The notes under the pieces: model-generated
What the model was told of the DNA's origin: nothing
The model's input: only the letters and a program-made list of their open reading frames with translations
The model's database searches: none
Origin: CAWGMT01 sp963823675
GTDB taxonomy: Bacteria > Planctomycetota > Planctomycetia > Isosphaerales > Isosphaeraceae
Assembly (NCBI GenBank): GCA_963823675.1
Contig: CAWGMT010000025.1
Location: 310,001-374,000 of the forward strand
Direction of reading: 5' to 3'
Length of the DNA stretch: 64,000 nucleotides
Translations under genes and position numbers: made by a program
Shown: positions 63,411 through 64,000 of the stretch, one piece after another
How the letters are laid out: each line of letters starts with the position of its first letter
How positions within the stretch are numbered: the stretch's first letter is position 1

Positions 63411-64000
63411 ATTCCCCAGAGAACAGCCGTTGGATCACGTCATCGACCAGATCGTCGATGGCTCACTTGGCCCCGGCGAGCTTCGCCTTGCCCTGTCCCG
63501 GCTCGATCGCGAACCCGACGGCTGGAGGCGCTGCACGCTGGCGTTCCTGGAAGCCCAGTGCTGGCGCGATTCCTTTCGAGCCCTCGAAGCGCCTGCCATT
63601 TCTGGGCACGGATGTGAACCAGAGACGATCCGATTGGCGCTGGCGAAAATCGATCGACCCCGAAACCGCTGGTGGCGCGGCGCAGCGGCCGCTGGAATCA
63701 TTGCGGCCTCGATTGCGCTGGGCTGGTTAAGCCATGTCTCCAGGCCGCGGGAACTGGCTGGCTCGATTCCTTCGGTTCCGACAAGTCCAACCATAGCCCA
63801 GCAACTGCATGATTCAATGAACGAGCCCGTAACTGCGGTGTCCGTTGTTCCTTATCGGACGGTCGCCTTTGACCCTCGATTGGATGCCGATCGGTCCGCT
63901 CCGAGTCCCGGCGAAATCGTTCAGACGGTGGCGCAGTTGCGGATCGGTCCCGAGGGTGCAGGCGCGACGGTCCCGATCCTGGCCGGGCCGGGGATCGACG
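63403..64000 (+). CDS. Anti-sigma-factor-like membrane protein (cut by window edge)
   Basis: From ATG 63403, inside the last codons of the sigma gene, the frame is open to the window edge (199 codons). The first part is polar and acidic with helices (IDQIVDGSLGPGELRLALSRLDREPDGWRRCTLAFLEAQCW), followed by one transmembrane helix (RWWRGAAAAGIIAASIALGWL) and a Pro/Ser-rich outside part. That layout, and the sigma overlap, point to an anti-sigma factor that holds the ECF sigma. No zinc-binding HxxxCxxC motif is seen. Confidence 0.65.
   Translation, partial: MNEFPREQPLDHVIDQIVDGSLGPGELRLALSRLDREPDGWRRCTLAFLEAQCWRDSFRALEAPAISGHGCEPETIRLALAKIDRPRNRWWRGAAAAGIIAASIALGWLSHVSRPRELAGSIPSVPTSPTIAQQLHDSMNEPVTAVSVVPYRTVAFDPRLDADRSAPSPGEIVQTVAQLRIGPEGAGATVPILAGPGID

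Noticed and set aside
1..64000. Reverse transcriptase, Avd or transposase genes
   Set aside because: I looked on both strands for YxDD-type catalytic and DDE motifs in the larger frames and found none, so a complete DGR cannot be claimed in this window.

Overview
The window looks like chromosome of a high-GC planctomycete, most likely of the Isosphaeraceae type. This is inferred from gene content: an LEDRRLL N-terminal motif, DUF1559 pilin-like and DUF1549/DUF1553-DUF1501 proteins, DUF4058, several Uma2 proteins, very large membrane-anchored Ser/Thr kinases, and an ECF sigma factor overlapping an anti-sigma-like gene. No rRNA, tRNA, CRISPR array, transposase or reverse transcriptase was found.

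Layout. 0-10 kb: a partial cyclophilin-type isomerase (-), a beta-helix kinase with a defective DFG motif behind a near-consensus promoter, a ParD/ParE pair, an MnmE-like GTPase, and the rpmA-obgE-coaX cluster. 10-23 kb: a frameshifted queC, a trypsin-like protease, a secreted 618-aa protein, uvrA, DUF4058, rtcB, small proteins and Uma2. 23-30 kb: accessory DNA with a DUF104/PIN toxin-antitoxin pair, a PD-(D/E)XK-like gene, a PPP-type phosphatase, DUF433 and Phd antitoxins, a broken TPR gene, and two copies of one segmental duplication. 30-42 kb: a very large kinase-STAND-TPR-FGE gene (K2), an EVE protein, and a wrecked paralogue (Kpsi). 42-55 kb: Uma2, a broken YfhO-like gene, a third kinase type, leuB, HNH, DUF1559, and the DUF1549-DUF1501 pair. 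55-64 kb: the intact 2211-aa kinase-STAND-TPR-FGE gene (K3), then an ECF sigma/anti-sigma pair at the edge.

Most interesting system. K2 and K3 join a Ser/Thr kinase, a P-loop STAND-like NTPase, a transmembrane helix, TPR-like repeats and a C-terminal formylglycine-generating-enzyme/C-type-lectin-like fold. The last ~40 codons of each differ from a downstream Asn-codon-rich copy mainly where that copy has adenine (15 of 23 A positions against 10-12 of 55 other positions, hand-counted). The downstream copies (36.95 kb and 62.29 kb) share 3'-end sequence with their own upstream gene and carry a two-hairpin tail whose arms covary. This is the signature of diversity-generating retroelement (DGR) variable and template repeats, though no reverse transcriptase lies in the window. 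K2 and K3 also carry in-frame palindromic repeat insertions at matching places.

Many genes (queC, TPR, K2, YfhO, DUF1559, DUF1549) are interrupted by single-base indels while the rest reads perfectly. Base-calling errors in the assembly are a serious alternative to true decay. Kpsi, with large internal deletions, is a real pseudogene.
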